Shown piece after piece: positions 1 through 8,858 of a stretch of 64,000 nucleotides of DNA. The DNA comes from Planctomycetota bacterium. GTDB taxonomy: Bacteria > Planctomycetota > J058 > J103. The stretch spans positions 62,001 to 126,000 of the forward strand of contig BPJM01000010.1 in NCBI GenBank assembly GCA_026004615.1. Direction: 5' to 3'. Positions within the stretch are counted from its first letter, which is position 1. Each line of letters starts with the position of its first letter. The position numbers were made by a program, and so were the translations under genes. The notes under the pieces are model-generated. The model was not told the DNA's origin. It was given only the letters and a program-made list of their open reading frames with translations, and ran no database searches.

Positions 1-603
1 GCCGCGGCGCGCGCGCTCGAACGCGCCCATGCCGTGCTCCGCCCCCTCGGCGTCGAGGCTCCGGCACTGGCGGCCCAGCAGCCGGCCGCGCTGGCTGTCG
101 AGGCGGAAGGCGCGGTCCGGCGGCGCGCCGCGCTGGCCACCGCGCCCGCACCAGCTGGCCCCTGGCGAGCCGTGGCGGTGAATGCGCTGCCGGCGGCGGC
201 GGTTGCCGGCGCGCTCGCGACGCTGGTGGCAGCCCTGCTGTCCGATCCGCGCCAGGTGGGCCTCGGCACGGTGGCGGCGCTGCTGCTGGTGGTGCTCGCG
301 ATCTGCTACGCCCAGCACCTGGTGCTGCGCTGGCTGGCTCGCCGGCGCCTGGAGCGGCGGCTGCACGCCGAGCTCCCGGCCCCGGCAGGACCGGCACCCG
401 GTGCGTCCCCTGGCACGGCCGGGGGCGGCCCGCCCGCGGCCGCAGCGCCGGCAGGCCTGGCGCCGCTCGATCACGCGCTGGCGGAGACCTCCGCGGCGCT
501 CGGCGCTGCCGCCGTGCAGCTGCGCCGCCTCGGCGCGCTGGAGGAGGAGCTGGAGCGATTGCGCGCGCGGACCCTCCGCCTGCCGCGCGAGCTGAACTGG
601 TAG
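1..603 (+). CDS. Membrane protein of unknown function, 5' end outside window
   Basis: The frame is open from base 1, and the residues before the first possible start (GTG at 34) already look like an alanine-rich helix, so the gene most likely begins upstream of the window. The visible part holds two hydrophobic segments, roughly residues 50-70 and 78-98 counted from the GTG. A Pro/Ala/Gly-rich linker follows, and then an acidic and basic C-terminal helix with heptad-like Leu spacing (about residues 150-185) that could be a coiled coil. The arrangement suggests an inner-membrane protein with a cytoplasmic C-terminal helix. I do not recognise a family. The next gene is convergent, with 13 bp between the stops. 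Confidence 0.6.
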   Translation, partial: AAARALERAHAVLRPLGVEAPALAAQQPAALAVEAEGAVRRRAALATAPAPAGPWRAVAVNALPAAAVAGALATLVAALLSDPRQVGLGTVAALLLVVLAICYAQHLVLRWLARRRLERRLHAELPAPAGPAPGASPGTAGGGPPAAAAPAGLAPLDHALAETSAALGAAAVQLRRLGALEEELERLRARTLRLPRELNW

Positions 604-616
604 CGCGCCGCCGTCC

Positions 617-2318
617 TCAGTACAGCACCGGCTCCCGCTCAGGCGGTGACAGCTCGCCCGGCTCGGCGTTCGCCGCCAGCCACGCCGTGAGCATCGCCAG
701 TCGCGCGCTGCGCGCAACCTTGCCGGCGTCGATCTTGTCCGCGTGGTCGCCCGGCCGGTGGTAGTCCGCATGCATGCCGGAGAACAGGTGGAGCGCCGGC
801 ACCCCGGCGCGCAGGAACGGGACGTGGTCGCTGCCGCCGGCGGGACGCTCGGCGCGCTCCAGCACGAAGCCCACCTCCGGGCAGGCGTTCGCTGCCAGCA
901 GCAGCCGCTCGAGCGCAGGCGCCTGGCGCACGCCGAACACCGCCAGCCGCTCCGGCTCGTTGCGCCCCCACCATGTCCAGGTTGATCATGGCGACGGTGC
1001 GGTCGAGCGGTACGATGGGCCTTCGCACGTAGGCGATCGAGCCCAGCAATCCCTGCTCCTCGGCGGCGAAGAACACGAACAGCACCGAGCGGCGCGGTCG
1101 CGGCGCCATGGCCATGGCCCGCGCCGCCTCCAGCACCGCCGCGGTTCCGCTCGCGTTGTCATCCGCGCCGTTGTAGATGCGGTCCGCCGGATCGCCCTGG
1201 GGACCGGGCTCACCCACCCCGACGTGGTCATAGTGGGCACCGACGACGACTGCTTCGCCCGCCAGTGCGGGGTCGGCGCCCCGCAACAGACCCGCCACAT
1301 TGTGGACCCGCACCGGCTGCGCCCGCTGGCGAACCTCCAGCCGCAGGCGCACCGGCAACGCCCGCGAGCACGGGGCATACCCGGTGTCGATCGCCTCCTG
1401 CGCCGCCTGCAGGTCGAACCCGCTGCCCGCCAGCAGGGTCGCCACCGCCTCCCGCGCGAGGTGGACGGCCGGGATGGCCGCCGCGGCGAGCCCGCGGGCC
1501 CGCCGTTCGCGCCGGCGGTCCGCCTGCGACCCGGCGGCCCCGCTGGCGGCGTCCGCCGCCAGCCGCAGCCGGCGGCCGCCAGCGGCGATGAGCTCGTCCG
1601 CTTGGGCATGGTAGCGCGGGCCGGTTACCAGCAGCAGGCCTGCGGCCCCGGCACGCGCAGCGGCCGCGAGCTTGGTCTGGATGAAGGCGTGCCGCGTGTG
1701 CCGCTCGCCATCGAAGGGGCTCGCCGGGTCCTTCTCGCCCGGCTCGTAGCGCAGCACGAGCACGATCTTGCCGCGCACATCCACCCCGGCGTAATCGTCC
1801 CAGCCCAGCTCCTCGCTCTGCACCCCGTAGCCGCAGAACACCACCGGCGCCTCGACCGTGCCCGTGCCGCTGCCCGGCAGCACCGCGGCGCGGACCCCGT
1901 CCAGTGCCAGCCGAGCGACCGCCCCCGCGGGCGCACCGCCCCCCTCGCCCGTGGCCGCCCCGCTCGCGTCCGCAAGCCGTTCGAGGCGGCTGCTCGGATC
2001 GAGCTCCACGCGCTCCAGCTCCACCGCCTGCAGGAAGCCGCCCCGGTCCCCGGCCGGCTCCAGCCCCGCCGCCTCCAGCTCGCTGGCGAGGTAGTGCGCC
2101 GCGATCTCCAGCTCGGGGCTCGCGGTGTCCCGTCCCGCCAGCGCATCGCTGGCGAGGAAGCGCACGCGCGCTCGGGCTGCTCGCTCGGTGATCGCCTGCG
2201 CGGCCCGCAGGAGCGGTTCGGGCACCGCGGGTGCAGGCGGCTGTGCCGCGCGCGCCACCGCCACCGCCCCGAGCAGCATCGCCGGCAGCGCGAGCCGGCG
2301 CTTCGGTCCGCACCTCAT
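617..2318 (-). CDS. M28-family zinc metallopeptidase with PA insert, secreted; one frameshift
   Basis: A signal peptide (basic start, then a hydrophobic stretch ending Ala-Arg-Ala-Ala) precedes a protease-associated domain (about residues 150-260) and an M28 aminopeptidase domain. The metal-site motifs are His362-Tyr-Asp364, Asp386-Asp387 in a GADDNASG context, a Glu-Glu pair near 418 (FAAEEQG), the Asp of NLDMVG, and a late His in the segment starting GGSDHVPF. The frame breaks at a five-C run (965-969 on the + strand): removing one base joins NLDMVG to RNEPERLAVFGVRQ and gives a 566-residue protein. All ligands survive, so this may be a sequencing error rather than a dead gene. The ATG at 2318 is chosen because GGGGAGGA lies 8 nt upstream. 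It probably trims peptides in the periplasm. Confidence 0.85.
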
Positions 2319-2468
2319 TGCGTCGGTCCTCCCCATGGCGCTCCCCGTGCGCGGCGCCCGCCGGCTCCCGCAGGCCTGCCGCCGAACTCGAGAGCTGAAG
2401 GTATCCGGGCCGGATCGGCCGGCGTCACCGAAGCGTAAAGCACCGCTCCGCTCGGCCGCGGCCACCCC

Positions 2469-3236
2469 TCAGGGCTCGGCGCCCGCGCCCGGCTGGCCGG
2501 CGGCGGCGCTGCCGTTGCACAGCGCGGCGAGCACCCGTGCGGTCTCGCGCAGGTCCGCGAACAGGTGGTCGGGCTCGCAGGCCCGCAACGCCACCAGATC
2601 GTACGGGCCGGTCGCGACCGCCACCGCGCGGGCGCCGCCGGCGCGCGCACACGCGACGTCGCGGGGCGTGTCGCCGAGCACCACGACCTGTGAGGGCGCC
2701 GGCTGCCGGCCGAGCGTGCGTGCGGCACGCCCGAGCGCCACCTCGAGCAGCCCTTGGCGATCCGGGGCCTCCTCGCCGTACGCCCCGAACCGGAAGCGAT
2801 GGGCGAGCCCCGCCGCGCCGAGCTTGAGGCGCGCGCCGGCGGTGACATTGCCGGTCAGCAGGCCGACCACCGCCCCGGCGGTGTGCTCCAGCGCCTCGAG
2901 CAACGCCTGTACCCCCGGCAGCACGCGCGGCGGACACCCCTGAAGCTCGCGCGCCAGGTGGCGGGGATAGCACTCGAAGATCCGCGGCAGCGCCTGCGCG
3001 ACGCGCTCCGGCGGCAGGCCCGCGGTCTCGAGCACCGCCCGGCAGATCTCCGGATCGGTCCGGCCCGCCAGCGGCAGCTCCGCCAGCGCGTGCGCGGTGC
3101 CGACCACCTCGCAGAGCGCCCGCGCCAGCGCGCGCCGGCCCGCCCCGCGGGAATCCAGCAGCGTGCCGTCGATATCGAACAGGATCAGCTGCTGCACCCG
3201 TCGCTGGCTCCGCTCGCTGCCCCTGCGCTGCGCCAT
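2469..3236 (-). CDS. HAD-superfamily phosphatase, phosphoglycolate-phosphatase-like
   Basis: Haloacid-dehalogenase-superfamily hydrolase of about 255 residues. Motif I is FDIDGTLLDS near the N-terminus with the two catalytic aspartates. A helical cap follows, then motif II (LLTGNV), the motif III lysine in ARLKLG, and the Mg-binding motif IV VLGDTPRDV. The LLTGN variant and cap size fit the Gph/PgmB-like class of small phosphomonoesterases; the substrate cannot be read from sequence. The ATG at 3236 is used; a GTG at 3197, just before the conserved QLILFDIDG strand and about 10 nt after a GGAG, is an equally good start. It lies 150 bp upstream of the M28 peptidase on the same strand. Confidence 0.85.
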   Translation of the reverse strand: MAQRRGSERSQRRVQQLILFDIDGTLLDSRGAGRRALARALCEVVGTAHALAELPLAGRTDPEICRAVLETAGLPPERVAQALPRIFECYPRHLARELQGCPPRVLPGVQALLEALEHTAGAVVGLLTGNVTAGARLKLGAAGLAHRFRFGAYGEEAPDRQGLLEVALGRAARTLGRQPAPSQVVVLGDTPRDVACARAGGARAVAVATGPYDLVALRACEPDHLFADLRETARVLAALCNGSAAAGQPGAGAEP

Positions 3237-3370
3237 CCTAACCGCTGGCCCGCCGGTGCGCAGGCGCTCGCCTGCCTGGTCCAGCCCCGCCCGCTCGAGT
3301 ACCATGCACGCGCCGGCCTTCCCATCGCGCTACGCGGCGGAGCCGGTCGCCGAGTACGAGGAACGCGCCG

Positions 3371-4054
3371 GTGTGCGGCAGGTTCGTGATGGCGGAGCCG
3401 GCAGAGCAGCTGGTGGCGCTGTACGGGCTGGAGCAGGCCCCGGAGCTGCCTCCGCGCTACAACATCGCACCGAGTCAGCCGGTTGCCATCGTGCGCCGGC
3501 TGCCCCGGCAGGCGCGCCCGGAACTGGCGCTCGTGCGCTGGGGCCTGGTTCCGTCCTGGGCCAGGGAGCCGGCGCCCGGTCGCCGCATGATCAACGCGCG
3601 GAGCGAGACGGTGGCGAGCCGGCCCGCCTTTCGCACCGCGCTGCGCTACCGCCGCTGCCTGGTGCCGGCAAGCGGCTTCTACGAGTGGCAGCAGCGCCCG
3701 CGCGGCCCCAAACAACCCTGGTACATCCGGCGGCGTGGCGGCGGACCGCTCAGCATCGCCGGGATCTGGGAGCGCTGGCGCGGGCCGGACGGGGAGGAAC
3801 TGCAGAGCTGCGCGCTGATCACCGTCCCCGCCAACGAGGTGGTGGCGCCGCTGCACGACCGCATGCCGGCGCTGCTCGAGCCGCCGGTGTTCGCCGCCTG
3901 GCTCGATCCGGAGCTGACCGCGACCGAGCAGCTGGTGCAGCTCCTCGCTCCGGCCCCGCCCGAGCTGCTGGAGGCGTGGCCCGTCGCCCGCACGGTCAAC
4001 GACCCGCACCAGCAGGGCCCGCAGCTGATCGCCCCGGCCGCCTCCTCGGGCTGA
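3371..4054 (+). CDS. SRAP/HMCES-family abasic-site DNA-protein crosslink protein (YedK-like)
   Basis: A 227-residue member of the SOS-response-associated peptidase family (YedK in E. coli, HMCES in eukaryotes). The family shields abasic sites in single-stranded DNA by forming a thiazolidine through its mature N-terminal cysteine. The key residues are in place: Cys2 right after the initiator, Asn75 in INARSET, Glu105 in SGFYEW and His162 in LHDRMP, matching the YedK positions almost exactly. The start is the GTG at 3371, fixed by the need for Cys at position 2. The protein has normal family length. It stands alone in its immediate neighbourhood, and no LexA-like box was recognised upstream. 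Confidence 0.95.
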   Translation: MCGRFVMAEPAEQLVALYGLEQAPELPPRYNIAPSQPVAIVRRLPRQARPELALVRWGLVPSWAREPAPGRRMINARSETVASRPAFRTALRYRRCLVPASGFYEWQQRPRGPKQPWYIRRRGGGPLSIAGIWERWRGPDGEELQSCALITVPANEVVAPLHDRMPALLEPPVFAAWLDPELTATEQLVQLLAPAPPELLEAWPVARTVNDPHQQGPQLIAPAASSG

Positions 4055-4275
4055 GCGAACCCCCTGCCGCAGGCCGGGCGCCGTCTTTGCACGGGGTGGT
4101 GCGGCCGTTGGTTCCGCTTTGTGCTCGCCAGCGCTTTGTGGTCTACTGGAGGGCGACCGGACGCGCGGCCGGCTGCCCACCGCAGGCAACCTCGGCTCGC
4201 GACGCGCCGCCGGGAGCAGCGCCCGCAGGCAGCCCGCTACGCGGCGCGGAGGCCGGTGCGTAGGGAGGAGGCGCG

Positions 4276-4788
4276 GTGATCCGAACCATCCTGTTTGCGA
4301 CCGACTTCTCGGAGCTCTCCCGGCGCGCGGAACGGCACGCGGTCGAGCTGGCGCGCGCGCTGCGCGCGAACCTCGAGATCATGCATGCGATCGAGCCGCT
4401 CGCCGGCTTCGAGTCCGGCGACGAGGAGATGGAAGCCTTCACCGCGGAGTTGCGCGCGCGCTGCGAGCAGCGCATGACCGAGGTCGCCGAGCGGGTCGCC
4501 AGGGAGCAGGTGCGCGTGAGCAGCTATCTCACGATCGGCAGCCCGTGGAGCGCGATCGTGGAGCGCGCGGAGGCGATCGGCGCCGACTTGATCGTGCTCG
4601 GCAGCCACGGGCTGGCACGGCAGGGACGCGTCTACCTCGGCACCACCTCGCACCGGGTGCTGTTCCACACCGCGGTGCCGGTGCTGATCGTCCGCGACCT
4701 GGAAGAAGAAGAGCAGGAGCCTGCGCCGGGACAGGTCGCCGTCGAGGTCATCGGCCCCGGCGGCGACGAGGTGCAACCGGATCGCTGA
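4276..4788 (+). CDS. Universal stress protein (UspA family), ATP-binding type
   Basis: A single-domain UspA protein of 170 residues. The N-terminal strand ILFATDFSE and the nucleotide motif G109-x2-G112-x9-G122-Thr place it in the ATP-binding subclass of the family. The last 25 residues after the Usp fold are acidic and variable. The GTG start at 4276 has AGGGAGGAG about 5 nt upstream. The gene is followed after 37 bp by the DAO-type oxidoreductase on the same strand, so the two may be co-transcribed, which would link the flavoenzyme pair to stress conditions; that is inference. In the 220 bp upstream a GCTTTGTG octamer occurs twice, about 20 bp apart (around 4117 and 4132), with unknown meaning. 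Confidence 0.93.
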   Translation: MIRTILFATDFSELSRRAERHAVELARALRANLEIMHAIEPLAGFESGDEEMEAFTAELRARCEQRMTEVAERVAREQVRVSSYLTIGSPWSAIVERAEAIGADLIVLGSHGLARQGRVYLGTTSHRVLFHTAVPVLIVRDLEEEEQEPAPGQVAVEVIGPGGDEVQPDR

Positions 4789-4825
4789 GCCTCGCTGCGC
4801 GGTCGGGCTCGAGAGCAGCACGGAG

Positions 4826-5986
4826 ATGGCGGATCCCCTGCAGGTCGAGGTGGCGATCATAGGCGCCGGAATCGCCGGCGCAGCGTGCGCGCGCTGGCTG
4901 GTCGCCGGCGGCGCCACGGTCGCGCTCATCGAGCGCGGCGAGCCCGGGCGCGGCACCACCGGCGCCGGCACGGGCCTGGTGCTCACCGGGCTGGCGGATC
5001 ACTACAACCGCGTCGCGCGCGGAACCGGGCGCGAGCAAGCCCGCGCCATCTGGCAGGCCACGATCGACAATGCCCACCTGATCCGCGAGCTGATCGAGAC
5101 CGACGGCCTTGCGTGCGGCTGGGAGCCGGGTGGGGTCTGGCTGCTCGCGACCTGGCCGGTCGAGGCCGAAGACCTCGAAGAGTCGCTGGAGCTGTTGCAC
5201 GAGGACGGTCTGGCCGCGGGTGCCCGCTGGTGCAGCGCGCGCGAGCTGCAGGCGGAGCCGCTCGCACCGCGAGGGCTGGGAGCCCTGCGGTTCGCGCACG
5301 ATGGTGCGCTGGACGCCACGCGCCTGGTGCGCGGTCTCATCCAGGCGAGCGCCGCTCTCGCCCCCGAGCGGTTGCACCTGCTCGCGGGGACGGCGGTGCG
5401 GGCGCTGCGGACCGAGCGCGAGGGCGTGCGCATCGAGACGGCAGCCCGCCCGGTGTGGGCCCAGGTCGCGGTGCTGGCGGTGGGAGCGGAGGCGGCAGCG
5501 CTGCATCCGTTCTTCGAGGGGAGGTTGCTGCCGGTGCGCGCCCAAGGCCTGCGCACGCGCCCGCTGCCGGCGGTGCTCGCCCGCGGGGTAAGCGCCACCT
5601 ACGGCCACGAGTACTACCGGCAGCTCCCCGACGGACGGCTGTACGTGGCCGGCGTGCGCCCCGACCCGGAGCCCGAAGAGATCACCACCGAACTCTCCCC
5701 CACCGAGCGCTTCCAGCAGTTCTTGCGGGGGTTCTGCGCGCGGCGGCTGGGGTACGCGGTCAGCGAACACGAGGTCGAGCTCGCCTTCGGCCTGACCGCA
5801 GGGCAGACCGCCGACGGGCTACCGCTGGTGGGCCCGCTACCCGGTAGCCCGGCGCTCGTGGCCTGTTGCGGCTTCAACCTGCGCGGCCTTTCCCTCGGGG
5901 TCGCGATGGGACGGGCGATCGCGCGCCTGGTGCTGCACGGCGAGCGGACGTTTCCCCAGAGCTTCCTGCCGGCGCGATTTCTCTGA
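4826..5986 (+). CDS. FAD-dependent oxidoreductase, DAO (glycine/D-amino-acid oxidase) family
   Basis: A 386-residue flavoprotein. The Rossmann dinucleotide motif GAGIAG lies at residues 13-18 with Glu36 at the end of the second strand to hold the FAD ribose. The RGTTGAGTG segment near 45 and the C-terminal GLTAGQTADGLPLVGPL and GFNLRGLSLGVAMG segments are typical of the DAO fold. Substrate is probably an amine or amino acid, but no specificity residue is certain. A Rieske ferredoxin gene starts 14 nt after the stop. Together the two have the size and order of Bacillus YhfW-type proteins (DAO domain plus C-terminal Rieske domain), so this looks like a split version in which electrons may pass from FAD to the iron-sulfur protein. 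Confidence 0.9.
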   Translation: MADPLQVEVAIIGAGIAGAACARWLVAGGATVALIERGEPGRGTTGAGTGLVLTGLADHYNRVARGTGREQARAIWQATIDNAHLIRELIETDGLACGWEPGGVWLLATWPVEAEDLEESLELLHEDGLAAGARWCSARELQAEPLAPRGLGALRFAHDGALDATRLVRGLIQASAALAPERLHLLAGTAVRALRTEREGVRIETAARPVWAQVAVLAVGAEAAALHPFFEGRLLPVRAQGLRTRPLPAVLARGVSATYGHEYYRQLPDGRLYVAGVRPDPEPEEITTELSPTERFQQFLRGFCARRLGYAVSEHEVELAFGLTAGQTADGLPLVGPLPGSPALVACCGFNLRGLSLGVAMGRAIARLVLHGERTFPQSFLPARFL

Positions 5987-6000
5987 GCGGAGGCGCAGGC

Positions 6001-6336
6001 GTGCAGCGCTTCGTACGTGCGGTACGGTCCTCGGCGCTGGCTCCGGGCTCCGCCCTGCGGGTCGTCCTGGACGGACACGAGGTGGCGCTGTTCCGCACCG
6101 CGGATGGTGGTACCTACGCCATCGAGGACCGCTGTCCGCACCAGTACGCCCCCCTCAGCGAGGGGCAGCTCACGGGCACGGTGGTGCGTTGCCGGCTGCA
6201 CGGCTGGAGTCTGGATGTCCGCACCGGCCGCCCGCCGGTGGGACAGTGGCCATGCGTCCGTGCCTATCCGGTGCGGATCGAGCAGGACTGGGTGCTCGTC
6301 GGCCTCGGCCCCGCCCCGGATGCAGGCGGCGGCTGA
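6001..6336 (+). CDS. Rieske [2Fe-2S] ferredoxin-like protein
   Basis: A 111-residue soluble Rieske protein of the NirD/biphenyl-ferredoxin size class. Cluster ligands are Cys45-Pro-His47 and Cys64-Arg-Leu-His67, with 16 residues between the two motifs, and the following GWSLDVRTG strand is typical. The start is taken as the GTG at 6001, because GGAGG sits 9 nt upstream and it gives a family-length protein; the frame is open further upstream inside the preceding gene. Its short distance to the DAO oxidoreductase suggests translational coupling and an electron-transfer partnership. No reductase domain is present. The stop codon lies inside a 12-bp palindrome shared with the convergent gph gene. 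Confidence 0.93.
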   Translation: MQRFVRAVRSSALAPGSALRVVLDGHEVALFRTADGGTYAIEDRCPHQYAPLSEGQLTGTVVRCRLHGWSLDVRTGRPPVGQWPCVRAYPVRIEQDWVLVGLGPAPDAGGG

Positions 6337-6365
6337 GCCAGCTGCGGCAGCCGGCAGCTGGCTCA
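6334..6365. terminator. Bidirectional palindrome containing both stop codons
   Basis: A perfect 12-bp inverted repeat, TGAGCCAGCTGC at 6334-6345 and its complement at 6354-6365, with an 8-nt loop. The arms begin with the TGA of the Rieske gene and the TGA (TCA on +) of gph. No T-run follows, but the hairpin is positioned to end transcription from both sides. Confidence 0.7.
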
Positions 6366-7007
6366 GAGGCGCAGCACCAGGTCCGCCAGCTCGCGGGGCC
6401 GCTCGATGAGGTGGTCGGGCTGCAGCGCGCGCACCGCCGGCGGGGCGCCGATCCCGTAGAGCACCCCGCAGACCGGGACGCCGAGCGCGCGCGCCGCGCC
6501 GATGTCCGCCGGGCCGTCCCCGATCATGAGCGTGCCCGCACGCGGCGCGCCGAGCGCCCGGAGCGCCGCGTGCAACGGCGCCGGGTGCGGCTTGCGGCCA
6601 GCCGGCCCGTCCCCGCCGATCACGGCGCCGAACCAGGGCGCGAGGCCGAGACCCTCCAGGATCCGCTCGCTGAAGCCCTGCGCCTTGTTCGTCACCACCG
6701 CCATGCGGCAGCCGGCCCCGGCGAGCGCCGCGAGCACCTCCGGGATCCCGGGGTAGGGGCGCGTGGTCTCGAGCAGGCACCGCTCGTACGCGGCGCAAAA
6801 CCGCTCGACCGCCGCCTGCAGATCGACCCCGGGCACGCTCCGCTCGACCAGCCGCCGCATCCCGTCGCCGATGTGAGCCCGCACCGTGGCGAGCTCCAGC
6901 GGCGCCAGCCCGAAGCTCTGGCGCGCCGCATTCACCGCCGCCGCCAGGTCGCGGCTGGAATCCACCAGCGTCCCGTCCAGATCGAACAGCAGCGTGCGAT
7001 AGCGCAT
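6363..7007 (-). CDS. gph: Phosphoglycolate phosphatase, HAD family
   Basis: A 214-residue HAD phosphatase with the alpha-helical cap of the Gph type. Motif I is FDLDGTLVDS (Asp9, Asp11), motif II VVTNKAQG, the lysine motif GRKPHP, and motif IV MIGDGPADI. The cap sequence (HIGDGMRRLVERS) and overall length match bacterial phosphoglycolate phosphatases, which remove 2-phosphoglycolate arising from DNA-end repair or oxygenase side reactions. The start is the ATG at 7007. There is no Shine-Dalgarno sequence; instead TATCAT ends 6 nt before the ATG, so the message is probably leaderless. A second HAD phosphatase of a slightly different class lies at 2469-3236. Confidence 0.85.
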   Translation of the reverse strand: MRYRTLLFDLDGTLVDSSRDLAAAVNAARQSFGLAPLELATVRAHIGDGMRRLVERSVPGVDLQAAVERFCAAYERCLLETTRPYPGIPEVLAALAGAGCRMAVVTNKAQGFSERILEGLGLAPWFGAVIGGDGPAGRKPHPAPLHAALRALGAPRAGTLMIGDGPADIGAARALGVPVCGVLYGIGAPPAVRALQPDHLIERPRELADLVLRL

Positions 7008-7013
7008 GGGGCC

Positions 7014-7019
7014 ATGATA
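7014..7019 (-). promoter_or_regulatory. -10 box for leaderless gph transcript
   Basis: TATCAT on the minus strand, followed by GGCCCC and then the ATG. With only 6 nt between the hexamer and the start codon, transcription should begin at or near the A of the ATG. No convincing -35 hexamer was found. Confidence 0.5.
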
Positions 7020-7145
7020 GCGGGGCACGCCCCGGCCGTCCCGGGCTCTCCCCGGCGCGGCCCCGGGCTGGAACGCGCGCAGCCCGGCGCGGCGCGGTGC
7101 GCCGTGGCGCCGCTCGCCTTGCGATCGCTCCCCGGCGCCAGGACA

Positions 7146-7718
7146 ATGCTCGGTGTGGGCGCTGCGGAGGCGAGCGGAGACCGAGCCCGGCGCGGCGGGG
7201 GCGGGCGGAGCGCCCGCCGGGGTCGCGGCGGCAACCCGGCGGCGCGCGGCCGGCGGCCGCGGATCGCGCGCTCGCGCTACGAGATCTCCGCGGGCGGGGT
7301 GATCTGGCGGCCCGGTCTGGACGGGACGGTCGAGGTCTGTCTGATCGCCACCCACCAGGGCCGTCGCTGGGCGTTGCCCAAGGGCCACGTCGAGCCCGGG
7401 GAGGGCGTCGAGACCGCCGCCGAGCGCGAGGTGCGCGAGGAGACGGGCTTGCAGGGCCGGTGCGAGCGCCGGCTCGGCCGCCACGAATACCGCTTCCTGC
7501 AGCGCGAGGACGGCGCGCTGGTCCGCATCGTCAAGCTCTTTCACGTCTGCCTGTTGCGCTGGGAGAAGGGCGAGCCCACCCCCGAGCTGGGCGAGGTGGA
7601 CGACGCGCGCTGGTTCCCGATCGACGAGGCGATCGCGCAGGCGGCGTACGACAGCGAGCGGCAGATGCTCGTCAAGGCGCGCGCGATCCTCTGCGACCGC
7701 CCTGCGGGCGGGCCCTGA
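7146..7718 (+). CDS. Nudix hydrolase, MutT/diadenosine-polyphosphate type
   Basis: A complete Nudix box is present: G80-x5-E86-x7-R94-E95-x2-E98-E99-x-G101. The sequence around it (GGVIWRP, RWALPKGHVEPGE, a late VDDARWFP) resembles small Nudix proteins that act on diadenosine polyphosphates or oxidised nucleotides; the exact substrate is not readable. Residues 1-42 are an Arg/Gly-rich tail without similarity to the fold. The ATG at 7146 follows an AGGA at short distance; a later start nearer RYEISAGGV is possible and would remove the tail. The gene converges on a HEAT-like membrane protein with about 110 bp in between. Confidence 0.88.
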   Translation: MLGVGAAEASGDRARRGGGGRSARRGRGGNPAARGRRPRIARSRYEISAGGVIWRPGLDGTVEVCLIATHQGRRWALPKGHVEPGEGVETAAEREVREETGLQGRCERRLGRHEYRFLQREDGALVRIVKLFHVCLLRWEKGEPTPELGEVDDARWFPIDEAIAQAAYDSERQMLVKARAILCDRPAGGP

Positions 7719-7826
7719 GCCGTCCCCGGCCTCCCGGGCCCGGGCCGTGCCGGGGCGTCCGCCCGGGAGCACCCCCGCAGCCCGCCGGCGTGCACCCCAG
7801 CTGGCGCTGCCCCGCGAGGGGCAGCC

Positions 7827-8858
7827 TCAGCCGCCCTGCGCCGCGGCGAGCAGCGTCGCCCGGATCGCTTCCCGGATCGCCTCCGGCAGCGCCGGGTCGC
7901 GCAGGGCGCGCTCCAGCGTGCCGCGGATGCGCCCGATCGGCACCCCGGTGGCGATCAGCGCCCGGAAGGCACGCCCCTTGACCGTGGGCTCGGGCCCTTG
8001 GAGCAATGCCTGCTCGAGCAGCCACAGATCCTCTTCGGTCGCGCCCGGCCGGCCGAGCAGGCCGAGCGCCTCCTCGCGCAGCCGCGCCGGCGTGCCGAGC
8101 GGATCGCGCAGCGCGGCGCGAGCAGCCTCCAGGACCTGGACCGGCAGGCGCCGGCCGCCGGCCGCGGGCGCGTGGTTGAGGACGAAGGCAGCGGTGGCCC
8201 GCGCCTGCGGTGGATCGTGCAGGAACGCCTCCTGCAGCAGCGCGCTCACCTCCGGTTCGCCACGCCCGAGCAGCGCCAGCAGTCCCACCTCCCGCACCCG
8301 TGCGGGCGCGGCGGCGAGCTCCCGGACCGTGGCGGCTCGCAGCGCGGGGTCATCCAGCAGGCCGCCCAGCACCTGCGCCAGCTTGAGCGCCAGCGCCTGG
8401 TCCCGTTCCGCGAGCAGCGCCTCGAGCAACGCGGTGCCGGCCAGCGGATCGTCTCGAACCAGCTCGCGCAGGCGGCTCTCCAGATCGACCGGGTCGAGCC
8501 TGCCGCCGCGCGCCTCGGCCAGTGCCTGCTCGATCCGATTGTGCCGTGCGATCACGGGCAGCAGCGCCCGGACGATCTCCGCTGCGGGCTCGTCCGCCCT
8601 GGGCAGCGGGCGCGCGGTCTCGCTGGGCGCAGATTCCGGCGCGGCCTGCGCGGACGACGGCGGCGCGGGCCCTGGCCCAGGGAGACCGAGGCGCGGCGCG
8701 GACTCGTGCACGGAGGGCGACCGCACCGCAGGCACGGGCGTCAGCGGGCGCGGCCTGGCGGCCGGCCGCCCGCCGGCCAGCAACACCAGCAGCGCGCCGG
8801 CCGTGGCGGCGAGCAGCACACCGGCATACAGCACCGTCCTGCCCGAGACGAGCGCCAT
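7827..8858 (-). CDS. Membrane-anchored HEAT-like repeat protein
   Basis: A 343-residue protein with one N-terminal transmembrane segment (about residues 9-29), a Pro/Ala/Ser-rich linker to about residue 90, and a long alpha-helical solenoid. Short paired helices recur (for example DPLAGTALLEALLAE, DPALRAATVRELAAAP and EPEVSALLQEAFLHDPP), resembling HEAT or armadillo repeats. The expected placement is an inner-membrane anchor with the solenoid in the periplasm. No catalytic motif is visible; a scaffold role is inferred. The ATG at 8858 lacks a strong ribosome-binding site. A minus-strand TATACT (8923-8928) could be its -10 box, leaving a 64-nt leader. Other HEAT-type proteins occur at 36.6, 52.7 and 57.2 kb. 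Confidence 0.7.
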   Translation of the reverse strand: MALVSGRTVLYAGVLLAATAGALLVLLAGGRPAARPRPLTPVPAVRSPSVHESAPRLGLPGPGPAPPSSAQAAPESAPSETARPLPRADEPAAEIVRALLPVIARHNRIEQALAEARGGRLDPVDLESRLRELVRDDPLAGTALLEALLAERDQALALKLAQVLGGLLDDPALRAATVRELAAAPARVREVGLLALLGRGEPEVSALLQEAFLHDPPQARATAAFVLNHAPAAGGRRLPVQVLEAARAALRDPLGTPARLREEALGLLGRPGATEEDLWLLEQALLQGPEPTVKGRAFRALIATGVPIGRIRGTLERALRDPALPEAIREAIRATLLAAAQGG

